Source: Marinobacter excellens HL-55 (GTDB taxonomy: Bacteria > Pseudomonadota > Gammaproteobacteria > Pseudomonadales > Oleiphilaceae). Taken from it: a DNA stretch of 64,000 nt. Below are positions 18,943 through 26,790 of the stretch, one piece after another; the stretch's first letter is position 1, and each line of letters opens with the position of its first letter. The notes beneath the pieces are model-generated. The model was not told the origin of the DNA. It worked only from the letters and a program-made list of their open reading frames with translations, and did no database searches. The DNA is taken from contig LJZQ01000023.1 in assembly GCA_001314845.1 (NCBI GenBank), forward strand, positions 1-64,000, given 5' to 3'. The translations under genes and the position numbers were made by a program.

Positions 18943-20345
18943 TCCCGAATTTCGTGGGCAAGCGCACCCAGGCGGAAGACCGCCGTTTCAATGCGTTCGC
19001 TCCAGGGGTTTCCGCCATTCAACCGCAAGCAATTCTCGAACTTGTTGGTGGTGGAGAACATCAGGCCAGGGGCCACGTTGATGCCTTCAAGCCTGGCCCT
19101 GCGGTAGATTTCCGTGCCCGATACCCCCGCCGGCATCTGAACCCAGAGCACAAACCCGCCCTGCGGCCGGCTGACCGCCGTGCCCTCCGGAAACGAGCGC
19201 GCCACGGCTCCGCGCAGGCGCTCAATGCCCTCGCGATAATGCTGGCGGGCATGACGAAGATAACGATCGTAGCCACCCTGCTCCAGAAAATGCGCCATGG
19301 CCAATTGCGGAATGGTCGAGGTGGCCAGGTTGACGAAGTATTTGTGCTGCCGGGCGCTGGCCATGTGACGCCCCGGAATCATCCAGCCCAGGCGAAGGCC
19401 CGGTGATACCGTTTTAGAAAACGAACTGCAGTAAATAACATTATCGGAACGATCAAAGGCTTTGGCCGGGCGCGGGCGTTCACCCGAGTGATAGAGATCA
19501 CCGTAGATATCATCCTCAATCAACGGCACATTCGCTGCCGCCAGCATGGACACCAGCTGCTGCTTGCGCTCGTCGCTCATTCTGGCACCCATCGGATTGC
19601 TGTGATTGGGCACCACCACGCAGGCTTTCAACGGCCACTGCTCCAGCGCCAGCTGCAAACCCTCAAGGCTTATGCCTTCGGAGGGATGCGAGGGGATTTC
19701 AATCACTCGCAAGCCCACCACTTCCAGCGCCTGCAGGATGCCAGGATAAGACGGCGACTCCACCGCAACGATGTCCCCGGCCTGAGTCACCGCCCGCAAC
19801 GCCAGAATAATCGCTTCCTGAGCGCCATTGGTGGCCAGTACATCATCCGGAGACACCGGCACCCCCAGAGTTGCCATACGCTGGGCGATCTGGCGCCGAA
19901 AACTCTCCTTGCCGGGAAAGGCGTAATCCAGCGTCTCCAGTCCGCGCCGTGCCGCCCAGATCGTGCTTTGTTGAATTTGCCGAACCGGCAGGTAATCCGG
20001 GTGGGGAATGGCCGTTGCGAGCGGAACCATCTGTTTTTCGTCATCCGCGCACAAATCCAGCGTCATTTCTCGAGCCGACACCGGCAACGGTCGGGTACGC
20101 TGATCCGGCATGCTGGGCTCCGGTACATCCCGGACAGGCAGGCGCACAAAATAGCCGCTGCGCTCCCGGGCCTGAAGAAAACCGCGGGCTTCCAGAGTCT
20201 GGTGGGCCTGCAATACCGTCGAAACGCTCACCCCGAACTGACGACTGAGTGCCCGCACGCCCGGCAAACGATCTCCGGTCCGGTATACCCCATCCGCAAT
20301 CAACGCCTGCAACTGGTCTGCCACCTGATTATAGAGCGCACCCAT
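18930..20345 (-). CDS. MocR-type transcriptional regulator (GntR HTH fused to aminotransferase-like domain)
   Basis: 471 residues. The N-terminal winged helix (LQALIADGVYRTGDRLPGVRALSRQFGVSVSTVLQAHQTLEARGF) is of GntR type. From about residue 110 the protein follows fold-type I aminotransferases, with PLP-binding Lys311 in SSFSKTVSPGLRLGWM and the VPNHSNPMGARMS region. MocR proteins use PLP or an amino-compound-PLP adduct as effector. It diverges from a small gene plus phzF-like gene, and repeats in the intervening region look like its operators, so those genes are probable targets. Confidence 0.94.
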   Translation of the reverse strand: MGALYNQVADQLQALIADGVYRTGDRLPGVRALSRQFGVSVSTVLQAHQTLEARGFLQARERSGYFVRLPVRDVPEPSMPDQRTRPLPVSAREMTLDLCADDEKQMVPLATAIPHPDYLPVRQIQQSTIWAARRGLETLDYAFPGKESFRRQIAQRMATLGVPVSPDDVLATNGAQEAIILALRAVTQAGDIVAVESPSYPGILQALEVVGLRVIEIPSHPSEGISLEGLQLALEQWPLKACVVVPNHSNPMGARMSDERKQQLVSMLAAANVPLIEDDIYGDLYHSGERPRPAKAFDRSDNVIYCSSFSKTVSPGLRLGWMIPGRHMASARQHKYFVNLATSTIPQLAMAHFLEQGGYDRYLRHARQHYREGIERLRGAVARSFPEGTAVSRPQGGFVLWVQMPAGVSGTEIYRRARLEGINVAPGLMFSTTNKFENCLRLNGGNPWSERIETAVFRLGALAHEIRDQAV

Positions 20346-20385
20346 ACCGACCCCCTGCCCTGAAGCTCCATCGTGCCATGACCAC

Positions 20386-20475
20386 TATTGGACCAGAACT
20401 ACCAATAAAACCGGCAGTACAGATCGACCACATTTTATGCAGTACAGATCTCAATAACTTCAGTCTGTACCGGTT
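20386..20475. promoter_or_regulatory. Repeat cluster, candidate MocR operators
   Basis: GCAGTACAGATC occurs twice as a direct repeat (20414-20425 and 20439-20450), exactly 25 bases apart. A partly inverted copy, CTGTACCGG, follows near 20464-20472. To the left is an inverted pair TATTGG (20386-20391) / CCAATA (20402-20407). Direct repeats plus an inverted half-site are the known operator form for several MocR proteins, and the cluster lies between the MocR gene and the divergent small gene. Confidence 0.6.
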
Positions 20476-20563
20476 CAATAACACATTAACTGAATCTGTT
20501 ATGGAAATCCGGCCAGGAGCACAATGGATTCCGGTTCAAAGAAGAAGGAGTTTCATCATAGCT

Positions 20564-20827
20564 ATGACACCCTCAGCACTGGCCCCGAAGGCAGACACAA
20601 CGCGCCCGCGCCAATCGCGCAATCGCAAGGACGTGCTGGGCCTGGTTGGTACCGGCGACGTTGTGCAGCCCAACCTGTTGCAGTCCTTACAAAAGCTTGC
20701 GCGGGCTGGCTTTCGTGTACACCAGGCTGCGCCGGCACACTGGATCATTCGAGGCAGCACACCGCTGCCGGAATTTCATTGCTACGGTGAACAGGAACTG
20801 CGCCAGTTCACCGTGAATAAAACATGA
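20564..20827 (+). CDS. Small protein of unknown function
   Basis: 87 residues from ATG 20564, preceded by GAAGGAG at a rather long spacing; ATG 20501 in the same frame is an alternative. The first 25 residues are Pro/Arg/Thr-rich and the rest is compact: VGTGDVVQPNLLQSLQKLARAGFRVHQ, then WIIRGSTPLPEFHCYGEQELRQF. No family recognised. It lies directly upstream of the PhzF-like gene, and its TGA overlaps an alternative ATG for that gene (ATGA), which supports co-transcription and reality as a gene. Confidence 0.55.
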   Translation: MTPSALAPKADTTRPRQSRNRKDVLGLVGTGDVVQPNLLQSLQKLARAGFRVHQAAPAHWIIRGSTPLPEFHCYGEQELRQFTVNKT

Positions 20828-20859
20828 CATCCACACGCTATCCAATGGCAGGACTAACC

Positions 20860-21666
20860 ATGCAGACACCTATCTACCAGATAGACGCCTTTACCCATCA
20901 GCTGTTCGGTGGTAACCCGGCAGCCGTTATGCCGTTACAGAACTGGTTATCGGATAACCTGTTGCTGGCCATTGCCGGAGAAAACAACCTGTCGGAAACC
21001 GCGTTTCTGGTAGCAACCCCCGACCTGGCCGAATCGGACTTCCACATCCGCTGGTTCACGCCCACTGCGGAGGTGCCGCTGTGCGGACATGCGACGCTGG
21101 CGTCGGCCTGGGTGGTGTTCAACAAACTGGCCTGGTCTCATCAACCGGTTCGCTTTCAATCAAAGTCCGGGCCGCTGGCGGTTTCTCAGGCACCGGATGG
21201 CTGGCTGGAGCTGGACTTTCCGAATCTGGCTTTCGAGCAACGTCCCACGCCGGCGCTGATTAGCCAAGCCCTGCCGGGCGCACCGGACCAGGCGTTTTTC
21301 GTGCCTAACGACACCAATTACATGGTGGTTCTGGAATCCGAGGCAGCGGTTGTGTCCGCAGCTCCGGATCTTCGCAAGCTTGCCCAGTTGGGCAATCAGG
21401 GGCTGATTGTGACGGCTCCGGGGCAGCAATATGATTTTGTCAGCCGGTACTTCGCGCCCGGTGTGGGTATTGATGAAGATCCGGTGACCGGTTCGATCCA
21501 CAGCGTACTTGCACCCTACTGGGCCGAACGCCTGGGCAAAACCAGGCTGCAAGCAAGACAAGTCTCAGCCCGTGGCGGCGAACTGCGCTGCGAACTGAAA
21601 GGGGATCGCGTGGCCATCGCCGGCCAGGCTGTGTTCTTCATGGAAGGTTCCGTGCAACTGCCCTGA
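20860..21666 (+). CDS. PhzF-family isomerase/epimerase-like protein
   Basis: 268 residues from ATG 20860 (MQTPIYQIDAFTHQLFGGNPAAVMPL), with GGA seven bases upstream; ATG 20824 in frame, overlapping the previous stop, is possible. The PhzF fold marks are IDAFT..FGGNPAAV, the catalytic Glu in ENNLSETAFL, the substrate loop RWFTPTAEVPLCGHATLA and the second-lobe DEDPVTGSIHSVLAPYW. Relatives include PhzF of phenazine synthesis and diaminopimelate-epimerase-like enzymes. No phenazine genes are near, so the reaction is unknown. It is probably regulated by the divergent MocR. Confidence 0.92.
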   Translation: MQTPIYQIDAFTHQLFGGNPAAVMPLQNWLSDNLLLAIAGENNLSETAFLVATPDLAESDFHIRWFTPTAEVPLCGHATLASAWVVFNKLAWSHQPVRFQSKSGPLAVSQAPDGWLELDFPNLAFEQRPTPALISQALPGAPDQAFFVPNDTNYMVVLESEAAVVSAAPDLRKLAQLGNQGLIVTAPGQQYDFVSRYFAPGVGIDEDPVTGSIHSVLAPYWAERLGKTRLQARQVSARGGELRCELKGDRVAIAGQAVFFMEGSVQLP

Positions 21667-21710
21667 GGCTGATATACTGCCCGCCAGTTTCTATCAGCGG
21701 CGGGCAGGCA

Positions 21711-22901
21711 ATGGCAGTATCTTCATCACACTATGACGTCATCATCATCGGTGCAGGCGCAGCCGGATTGATGTGTGCGGCAACGGCCGGTTACCGGGGC
21801 CGCAAAGTGCTGGTGCTTGATCATGCCAACAAGCCCGGCAAGAAGATTCTGATGTCGGGCGGTGGCCGCTGTAACTTCACCAATCTGAACAGCACACCCG
21901 CGAATTTTCTGTCTGATAATCCCCATTACTGCATTTCGGCGCTCAAGCGCTACACCCCGCAGGATTTTCTGGATCTGGTGGATCGCCATGGCGTGGAGTA
22001 CGAAGAAAAGGCACCGGGGCAACTGTTCTGTAAAGACAGTGCAAAAGACATTCTCAACGTCCTGCTCACCGAATGCGAATGGGCCGGCGCAGAGATCCGC
22101 ATGAACACGACGGTGTCCGGCATTCGCCCTGCAGCCTCCGGCTTTACCCTGACAACCCGGGCCGGCTCATTGAGCTGCGAATCCCTGATCATCGCCTGCG
22201 GTGGCTTGTCGATCCCGACCATGGGTGCCACCGGATTTGGCTATGAGGTGGCCAGGCAGTTCGGATTGACGGTATTACCAACCCGGGCGGGGCTGGTGCC
22301 GTTCACTCTGCATCCTGAACTGAAACAACAGCTTGCGCCGCTCTCGGGCATCAGCTGCCCGGTAGACGCACACTACGATCAGCAGCATTTCCGGGAGCCC
22401 ATGCTGGTCACCCATCGGGGACTGAGCGGCCCGGCCATGTTGCAGATTTCCAGCTATTGGCAACCCGGCGACCCGGTGCACATCAATCTGTTACCAACAC
22501 AAAGTGTTGAAGACGATCTGCTAGCACTGCGCGGTGACAAACCACAATCTACCGTGGCCCACTACCTTAACCAGCATCTCCCCAAACGTTTTACCCAGGC
22601 GTTCAATGATCTGCAGGGGTGGAGCGGGCCGTTGCAGCAATGCCGCAATGCCGACATTGAATACATGGCCCGAACGCTGAATAACTGGACCATTCGGCCT
22701 GCAGGCACGGAGGGCTACAGAACCGCGGAGGTCACACTTGGTGGCGTAGACACTCGCCAGCTGTCGTCCAAAACCATGGCCGCGCTGGATCAGCCCAACC
22801 TGTATTTTATCGGTGAAGTGGTGGATGTCACCGGGCATCTGGGCGGGCACAATTTCCAATGGGCCTGGGCCTCCGGGGTGGCCGCGGGTAACGTCGCCTG
22901 A
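21711..22901 (+). CDS. HI0933/YhiN-family FAD-dependent oxidoreductase-like flavoprotein
   Basis: 396 residues. The N-terminal dinucleotide fold DVIIIGAGAAGLMCAATAGYRG is followed by the family-specific KPGKKILMSGGGRCNFTN. Near the C-terminus GGVDTRQLSSKTM and LYFIGEVVDVTGHLGGHNFQWAWASG close the FAD site. The family (BaiN/YhiN/HI0933) is conserved, but its physiological substrate is not established. It lies 44 bases after the PhzF gene, so the two may be co-transcribed, and ends 5 bases from the convergent phospholipase gene. Confidence 0.92.
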   Translation: MAVSSSHYDVIIIGAGAAGLMCAATAGYRGRKVLVLDHANKPGKKILMSGGGRCNFTNLNSTPANFLSDNPHYCISALKRYTPQDFLDLVDRHGVEYEEKAPGQLFCKDSAKDILNVLLTECEWAGAEIRMNTTVSGIRPAASGFTLTTRAGSLSCESLIIACGGLSIPTMGATGFGYEVARQFGLTVLPTRAGLVPFTLHPELKQQLAPLSGISCPVDAHYDQQHFREPMLVTHRGLSGPAMLQISSYWQPGDPVHINLLPTQSVEDDLLALRGDKPQSTVAHYLNQHLPKRFTQAFNDLQGWSGPLQQCRNADIEYMARTLNNWTIRPAGTEGYRTAEVTLGGVDTRQLSSKTMAALDQPNLYFIGEVVDVTGHLGGHNFQWAWASGVAAGNVA

Positions 22902-22906
22902 TAGCT

Positions 22907-24466
22907 TCAGAGGTACTTCTCGATCGGCAACCACGACAATACCCGCGACGCAGCCCGGCGCCAGAAGCCGACCTCCGGCTCACGATGCCATTGCTGATCC
23001 TGTGCTTTCCAGGTGACCCTGCCATCTGAATCCAGTAACACCCGCCAGCTGTTCTCCGGTTTGAGGGCGTCGTCAATATCTTCAGCCACCGTTCGGGCCA
23101 GCTGCGGGCTGCGAATAATCAGCACCGTTTCTCCATTCAGGTAAATCGACCGAAGATTCACGTTGAATGAGCCAATGAACAAGGTTTCCCGATCAAACAC
23201 CACTGCCTTGGAATGCAGGCTGACCATGCCCTGATCGCAAGCCTCAAGGTTAGTGACCCAGCGCTTGCAGGCGGGAGCGTCCGGGCGCAGCTCGTGCAAA
23301 GTAATGCCCTGCTCCAGCATGTCGCGCCGCCAGCGCGCATAGCCAGAATGATTCGGCACCAGATCGTTGGTGGCCAGGGAGTTGGTAAGGGCAGTGACGC
23401 TCAGATTTTCATTGTTCAGGTTATTCAGCCCTTCCAATTGTGCTTCTGCCAGAATCAGATAAGCAGACTCGATCAGAACTTCAGACCGGGCAGATTCAAT
23501 CAGACCGTACAGCGCCATGGCAGTGGCTCTGGGCGTGTTTGCCGGAGCCTCAGGGTCTTCCGGTGGCGGATCAAACACCAGTTCGCCATCGGCCTGGATC
23601 ATACTGGCAAACCAGGTCTCCAGCAGCTGCTCAGCACTGACCCGGTCCTGGGGCAGAGTTGCTTTAAACACCGGTGGCTCCGCCGTCTGCCGGCTCAGCC
23701 GGGACAGGTTATCTACCGCTCTTTCAGATTCTGGAAGCGCATAAAGCTGCCCCAGCGGATACGCCAAACGGTTATGCCAGTAGGCCTCAAAATTGTCCGT
23801 CATGCCGGCCGCCAATGGGCCCAGCACCATCACGTCCCGATCGCGAAAATTCAGCACCGGAGCCTCATCAAAGTACTCATCACCGATGTTACGGCCACCG
23901 GCAATACCCACCTGTCCGTCTACCACAAAGGTTTTGCTGTGCATGCGCCGGTTGATGCGATCAAAATCCGTAATGAACGACAACCAGCGCCCGGCTCCAC
24001 TGCGGGACGGCGACGGGTTAAAAATCCGGATATCAATGTTGGGGTGGGTTTCCATCATGGCAAACAGCGATTCCTTGCCCGCCACATTAATGTCGTCCAG
24101 CAGCAGCCGAACCTCCACGCCGCGATCAGCGGCTGCAATTAGCCGCCCAGCCAAATAACGACCGCTGGCATCGTCATTCCAGATGTAATACTGCGCGTCT
24201 ATTCGGTGACTGGCGGCCTCGATCAACCCGGCGCGAACCTTAAAGGCATCGCGCCCGGTATTGAGCAACTGGAAGGCAGAGTAGGTAGAGTCAGGATCAA
24301 GGTGAACCCTGCGTTGATCCATAGCAAACGATTCCTGCTCGGGGGATAGTGTCACGATCGGTCCGTGGTCGACCGGCGGCAAGCCACGGGCGCACCCGGT
24401 AAGCAGCCCCAAGATCAATAACGCGCCCCATCGGGCAAACAACGTAAGAGACTGCTGACCAGACAT
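22907..24466 (-). CDS. Phospholipase D-family lipoprotein (cardiolipin synthase C-like)
   Basis: 519 residues. The lipoprotein signal peptide ends in the lipobox LTGC (WGALLILGLLTGC), so it is an anchored envelope protein. Two HKD motifs are present: MHSKTFVVDGQVGIAGGRNIGDEYFD near 185-210 and LHSKAVVFDRETLFIGSFNVNLRS near 415-440, as expected of an intact PLD enzyme. Size and motif spacing resemble ClsC-type cardiolipin synthases, which use phosphatidylglycerol and phosphatidylethanolamine. Whether it is a synthase or a phospholipase cannot be settled from sequence. Confidence 0.9.
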   Translation of the reverse strand: MSGQQSLTLFARWGALLILGLLTGCARGLPPVDHGPIVTLSPEQESFAMDQRRVHLDPDSTYSAFQLLNTGRDAFKVRAGLIEAASHRIDAQYYIWNDDASGRYLAGRLIAAADRGVEVRLLLDDINVAGKESLFAMMETHPNIDIRIFNPSPSRSGAGRWLSFITDFDRINRRMHSKTFVVDGQVGIAGGRNIGDEYFDEAPVLNFRDRDVMVLGPLAAGMTDNFEAYWHNRLAYPLGQLYALPESERAVDNLSRLSRQTAEPPVFKATLPQDRVSAEQLLETWFASMIQADGELVFDPPPEDPEAPANTPRATAMALYGLIESARSEVLIESAYLILAEAQLEGLNNLNNENLSVTALTNSLATNDLVPNHSGYARWRRDMLEQGITLHELRPDAPACKRWVTNLEACDQGMVSLHSKAVVFDRETLFIGSFNVNLRSIYLNGETVLIIRSPQLARTVAEDIDDALKPENSWRVLLDSDGRVTWKAQDQQWHREPEVGFWRRAASRVLSWLPIEKYL

Positions 24467-24483
24467 GGCTTCTTTCTTCCTGT

Positions 24484-24631
24484 TTACCGTATCACTACCA
24501 ACGGTTTTTAGCGGTTTTCAACATGGTGGCTGATGTACTGCCCACCAGGAACTGACGAATGCAGGAATGACCATATCACACACCGCCGGAGCAACCCGGG
24601 AACCGCCAATACAGGCTACTACTCGTAACAT
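24484..24631 (-). pseudogene. Remnant of a universal stress protein (UspA family) gene with internal deletion
   Basis: ATG at 24631 follows a good GGCGAGG site and encodes MLRVVACIGGSRVAPAVCD, which looks like the first strand and nucleotide loop of UspA proteins (usual form VVACIDGS). The frame then diverges and stops at 24518. In another frame of the same strand, GGQYISHHVENR, a TAA and KPLVVIR follow, resembling the C-terminal end of Usp proteins (GS..HHV.ENC.KPVLVVR). A beginning and an end in 150 bases, in different frames with a stop, suggest that most of the gene was deleted. Both matches are by eye. Confidence 0.45.
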
Positions 24632-24792
24632 CGATACCTCGCCTTGTTGGTCATAGTGACTTGTCGTGTGACGCCGCCCCCCAGTATTGTCTTTGGTCTG
24701 AATCATATCAATGGCTTCTTGGCGTGCGCCCGGCCACCGATCTTGCATAAAATGATGTATTCACACGAACCACCAGCCGGAGATCAGCCTCA

Positions 24793-26073
24793 ATGGACGA
24801 TGTAGCAAGCCAGTTTCTGACGGCCAATCAAACCACCTTCAAGCTAGCTATTGCCCTGCTGCTTGGTGCGATTATTGGTCTGGAACGAGGCTGGGGAGCA
24901 CGGGAGGAAAAATCCGGGGAGCGCATTGCCGGTATCAGAACCTTTGCCCTTATTGGCCTGCTGGGAGGCATTTCGGCGGTGCTTGCACTGGAAGTGACCG
25001 TATGGGCCTTCCCGGTGTTACTGCTCAGTGTTGTAGCAATGGGCCTGGTGGCGTACAGCGAGCGCCTGGAACACATCCGCAATTTCAGCATCACCGGATT
25101 GGTTGGCATGCTGCTTACCTTCTGTTTTGGTGCTGTGGCTGTGGCCGTGGACCCCGTGATTGCGACTGCCGCTGCCGTCGTGACCGCCATCATTCTGGAT
25201 AACAAGCAGGAGATTCATGGTTGGGTGCATAAACTGCAAGCCCATGAGCTGGATGCCGCACTCAAGCTGCTACTGATTTCCGTGGTGATGCTGCCGTTGT
25301 TACCCAACCAACCGCTGGGGCCCGGTGGCGTGCTCAACCCAAGGGAAATCTGGTGGATGGTGGTGCTGATCGCTTCCATCTCATTTGTCGGCTATTTTGC
25401 CATGCGCTTTGCCGGCGCCCGCAAAGGCATTCTCTTTACCAGTCTGTTTGCCGGCCTCAGTTCCTCCACCGCATTAACTCTGCATTTTTCTCGACAATCG
25501 GCAAAGAATCCCGAGTTTCACCCTCAGTTTGCCGCAGGCATCCTGATTGCCTGTGGCACCATGTTTCCCCGAATTCTGCTGTATTGTCTGGTGATCAACA
25601 CCGCGCTTCTGCCCAGCCTGATCTGGCCGGTCGTGGTGATGACCGTTTTGCTGTACGTCCCGGCACTGATCATCTGGAAAAAACACGCCGGACAGTTCCA
25701 GGTCAGTCAGCCAACACTGACCCAGAACCCGCTGGATCTGTCATCCGCTCTGGTATTCGGCCTGTTGCTCACGGCCATTCTTGTGCTCGGAGAATTCCTG
25801 AAAACTGGCTTTGGCGATGCCGGCATTTACGCCCTGGCGGCTGCGTCTGGTGTTGCCGATGTCGATGCCATTACCCTTTCGTTGACCCGGATGTCCAACG
25901 ATGGCTTGAGCATGAACGTCGCCGTGTTAGGCATCGTGATTGCGGCCACGGCGAACAACCTGATGAAATCCGGCATCGCCTGGGCGCTCGGCAATCGACA
26001 GACCGGTCTTTTGGTTGCCGTGCCCATGGTGTGTTCACTTGGTGCGGGACTGTTGGTCGCCTGGCTGCAGTAA
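24793..26073 (+). CDS. MgtC/SapB-DUF4010 membrane protein
   Basis: 426 residues with about 11-12 hydrophobic segments. The N-terminal half has the MgtC/SapB hallmark LAIALLLGAIIGLERGWG, with GIRTFALIGLLGGI and later GLVGMLLTFCFGAVA. The C-terminal half (GILFTSLFAGLSSSTALTLHFSR, then GDAGIYALAAASGVADVDAITLSLTRM) is the DUF4010 domain. This two-domain inner-membrane family is widespread; its substrate is unknown, and the MgtC link to magnesium or acid stress applies to a different subgroup. It ends 3 bases before the convergent alkB stop. Confidence 0.88.
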   Translation: MDDVASQFLTANQTTFKLAIALLLGAIIGLERGWGAREEKSGERIAGIRTFALIGLLGGISAVLALEVTVWAFPVLLLSVVAMGLVAYSERLEHIRNFSITGLVGMLLTFCFGAVAVAVDPVIATAAAVVTAIILDNKQEIHGWVHKLQAHELDAALKLLLISVVMLPLLPNQPLGPGGVLNPREIWWMVVLIASISFVGYFAMRFAGARKGILFTSLFAGLSSSTALTLHFSRQSAKNPEFHPQFAAGILIACGTMFPRILLYCLVINTALLPSLIWPVVVMTVLLYVPALIIWKKHAGQFQVSQPTLTQNPLDLSSALVFGLLLTAILVLGEFLKTGFGDAGIYALAAASGVADVDAITLSLTRMSNDGLSMNVAVLGIVIAATANNLMKSGIAWALGNRQTGLLVAVPMVCSLGAGLLVAWLQ

Positions 26074-26076
26074 GAG

Positions 26077-26727
26077 CTAGCCCGCTTTGCGGAACGTCAG
26101 GTTATAGCGAATGCCGCCAGTCAGCGGGTGCTGGCCGGCCTTCAGGGTTAGTACGCCATGATAGTTCAGTCGGGCAGACCCTCCCCACACCACCACGTCG
26201 CCATGCTCCAGAAGAACCCGCTGCGGCCGGTCGCTGCGCCTGCGCCCACCAAACTGGAATACGATGGGCAGCCCAAGCGATACAGACACAATCGGCCAGG
26301 AAAAATCCCGTTCATCTTTGTCCTGATGTAGACCCATCTTTGCCCCTGGCTGATAACGATTCACCAGACAGGCATCGGGCTCAAAGCCCGGAAATCCAGC
26401 GTCCTCGGCCGCTTTTTGCGCCAACTCCGCAAACGTAAAGGGCATGGCCGGCCATGGCTCGCCGGTTTGAGGATCATGACTCTGGTATCGATAGCCTTTG
26501 GCATCGGTAACCCAACCAAGGCTACCGGCACAGGTCATCGCCGCAGACATCGAATGCCCACCCGGCGTGACCATGTGGCGAAACGGCGCCTGCTCGGCGA
26601 TAGCGGCCACGGTCGCCATCAGTGCCGATGAAGCGGGACTGGCAAATCGCCGCAGCACCACCACACCCTCGGCCACCGGTTCCCGCCAGCTCTCGCCATC
26701 CACAGAATCGAACAGATCATTCATCAT
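26077..26727 (-). CDS. alkB: AlkB-type DNA oxidative demethylase
   Basis: 216 residues, the E. coli AlkB length. It repairs 1-methyladenine and 3-methylcytosine in DNA or RNA using Fe(II), O2 and 2-oxoglutarate. The iron ligands are His134 and Asp136 (GLHQDKDE) and His190 (LNYHGV); the 2-oxoglutarate-binding Arg is in IRYNLTFR (Arg207). The substrate-side YQSHDPQTGEPWPAMP and LVNRYQPGAKMGLH match AlkB closely. No ada gene or Ada box was seen nearby. Confidence 0.95.
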   Translation of the reverse strand: MMNDLFDSVDGESWREPVAEGVVVLRRFASPASSALMATVAAIAEQAPFRHMVTPGGHSMSAAMTCAGSLGWVTDAKGYRYQSHDPQTGEPWPAMPFTFAELAQKAAEDAGFPGFEPDACLVNRYQPGAKMGLHQDKDERDFSWPIVSVSLGLPIVFQFGGRRRSDRPQRVLLEHGDVVVWGGSARLNYHGVLTLKAGQHPLTGGIRYNLTFRKAG

Positions 26728-26790
26728 AAGCCAATAATTTCATGAGAAAACCAGGCCAACAAAGGCGCAGCGTCTAAACTGAGAAAAACG

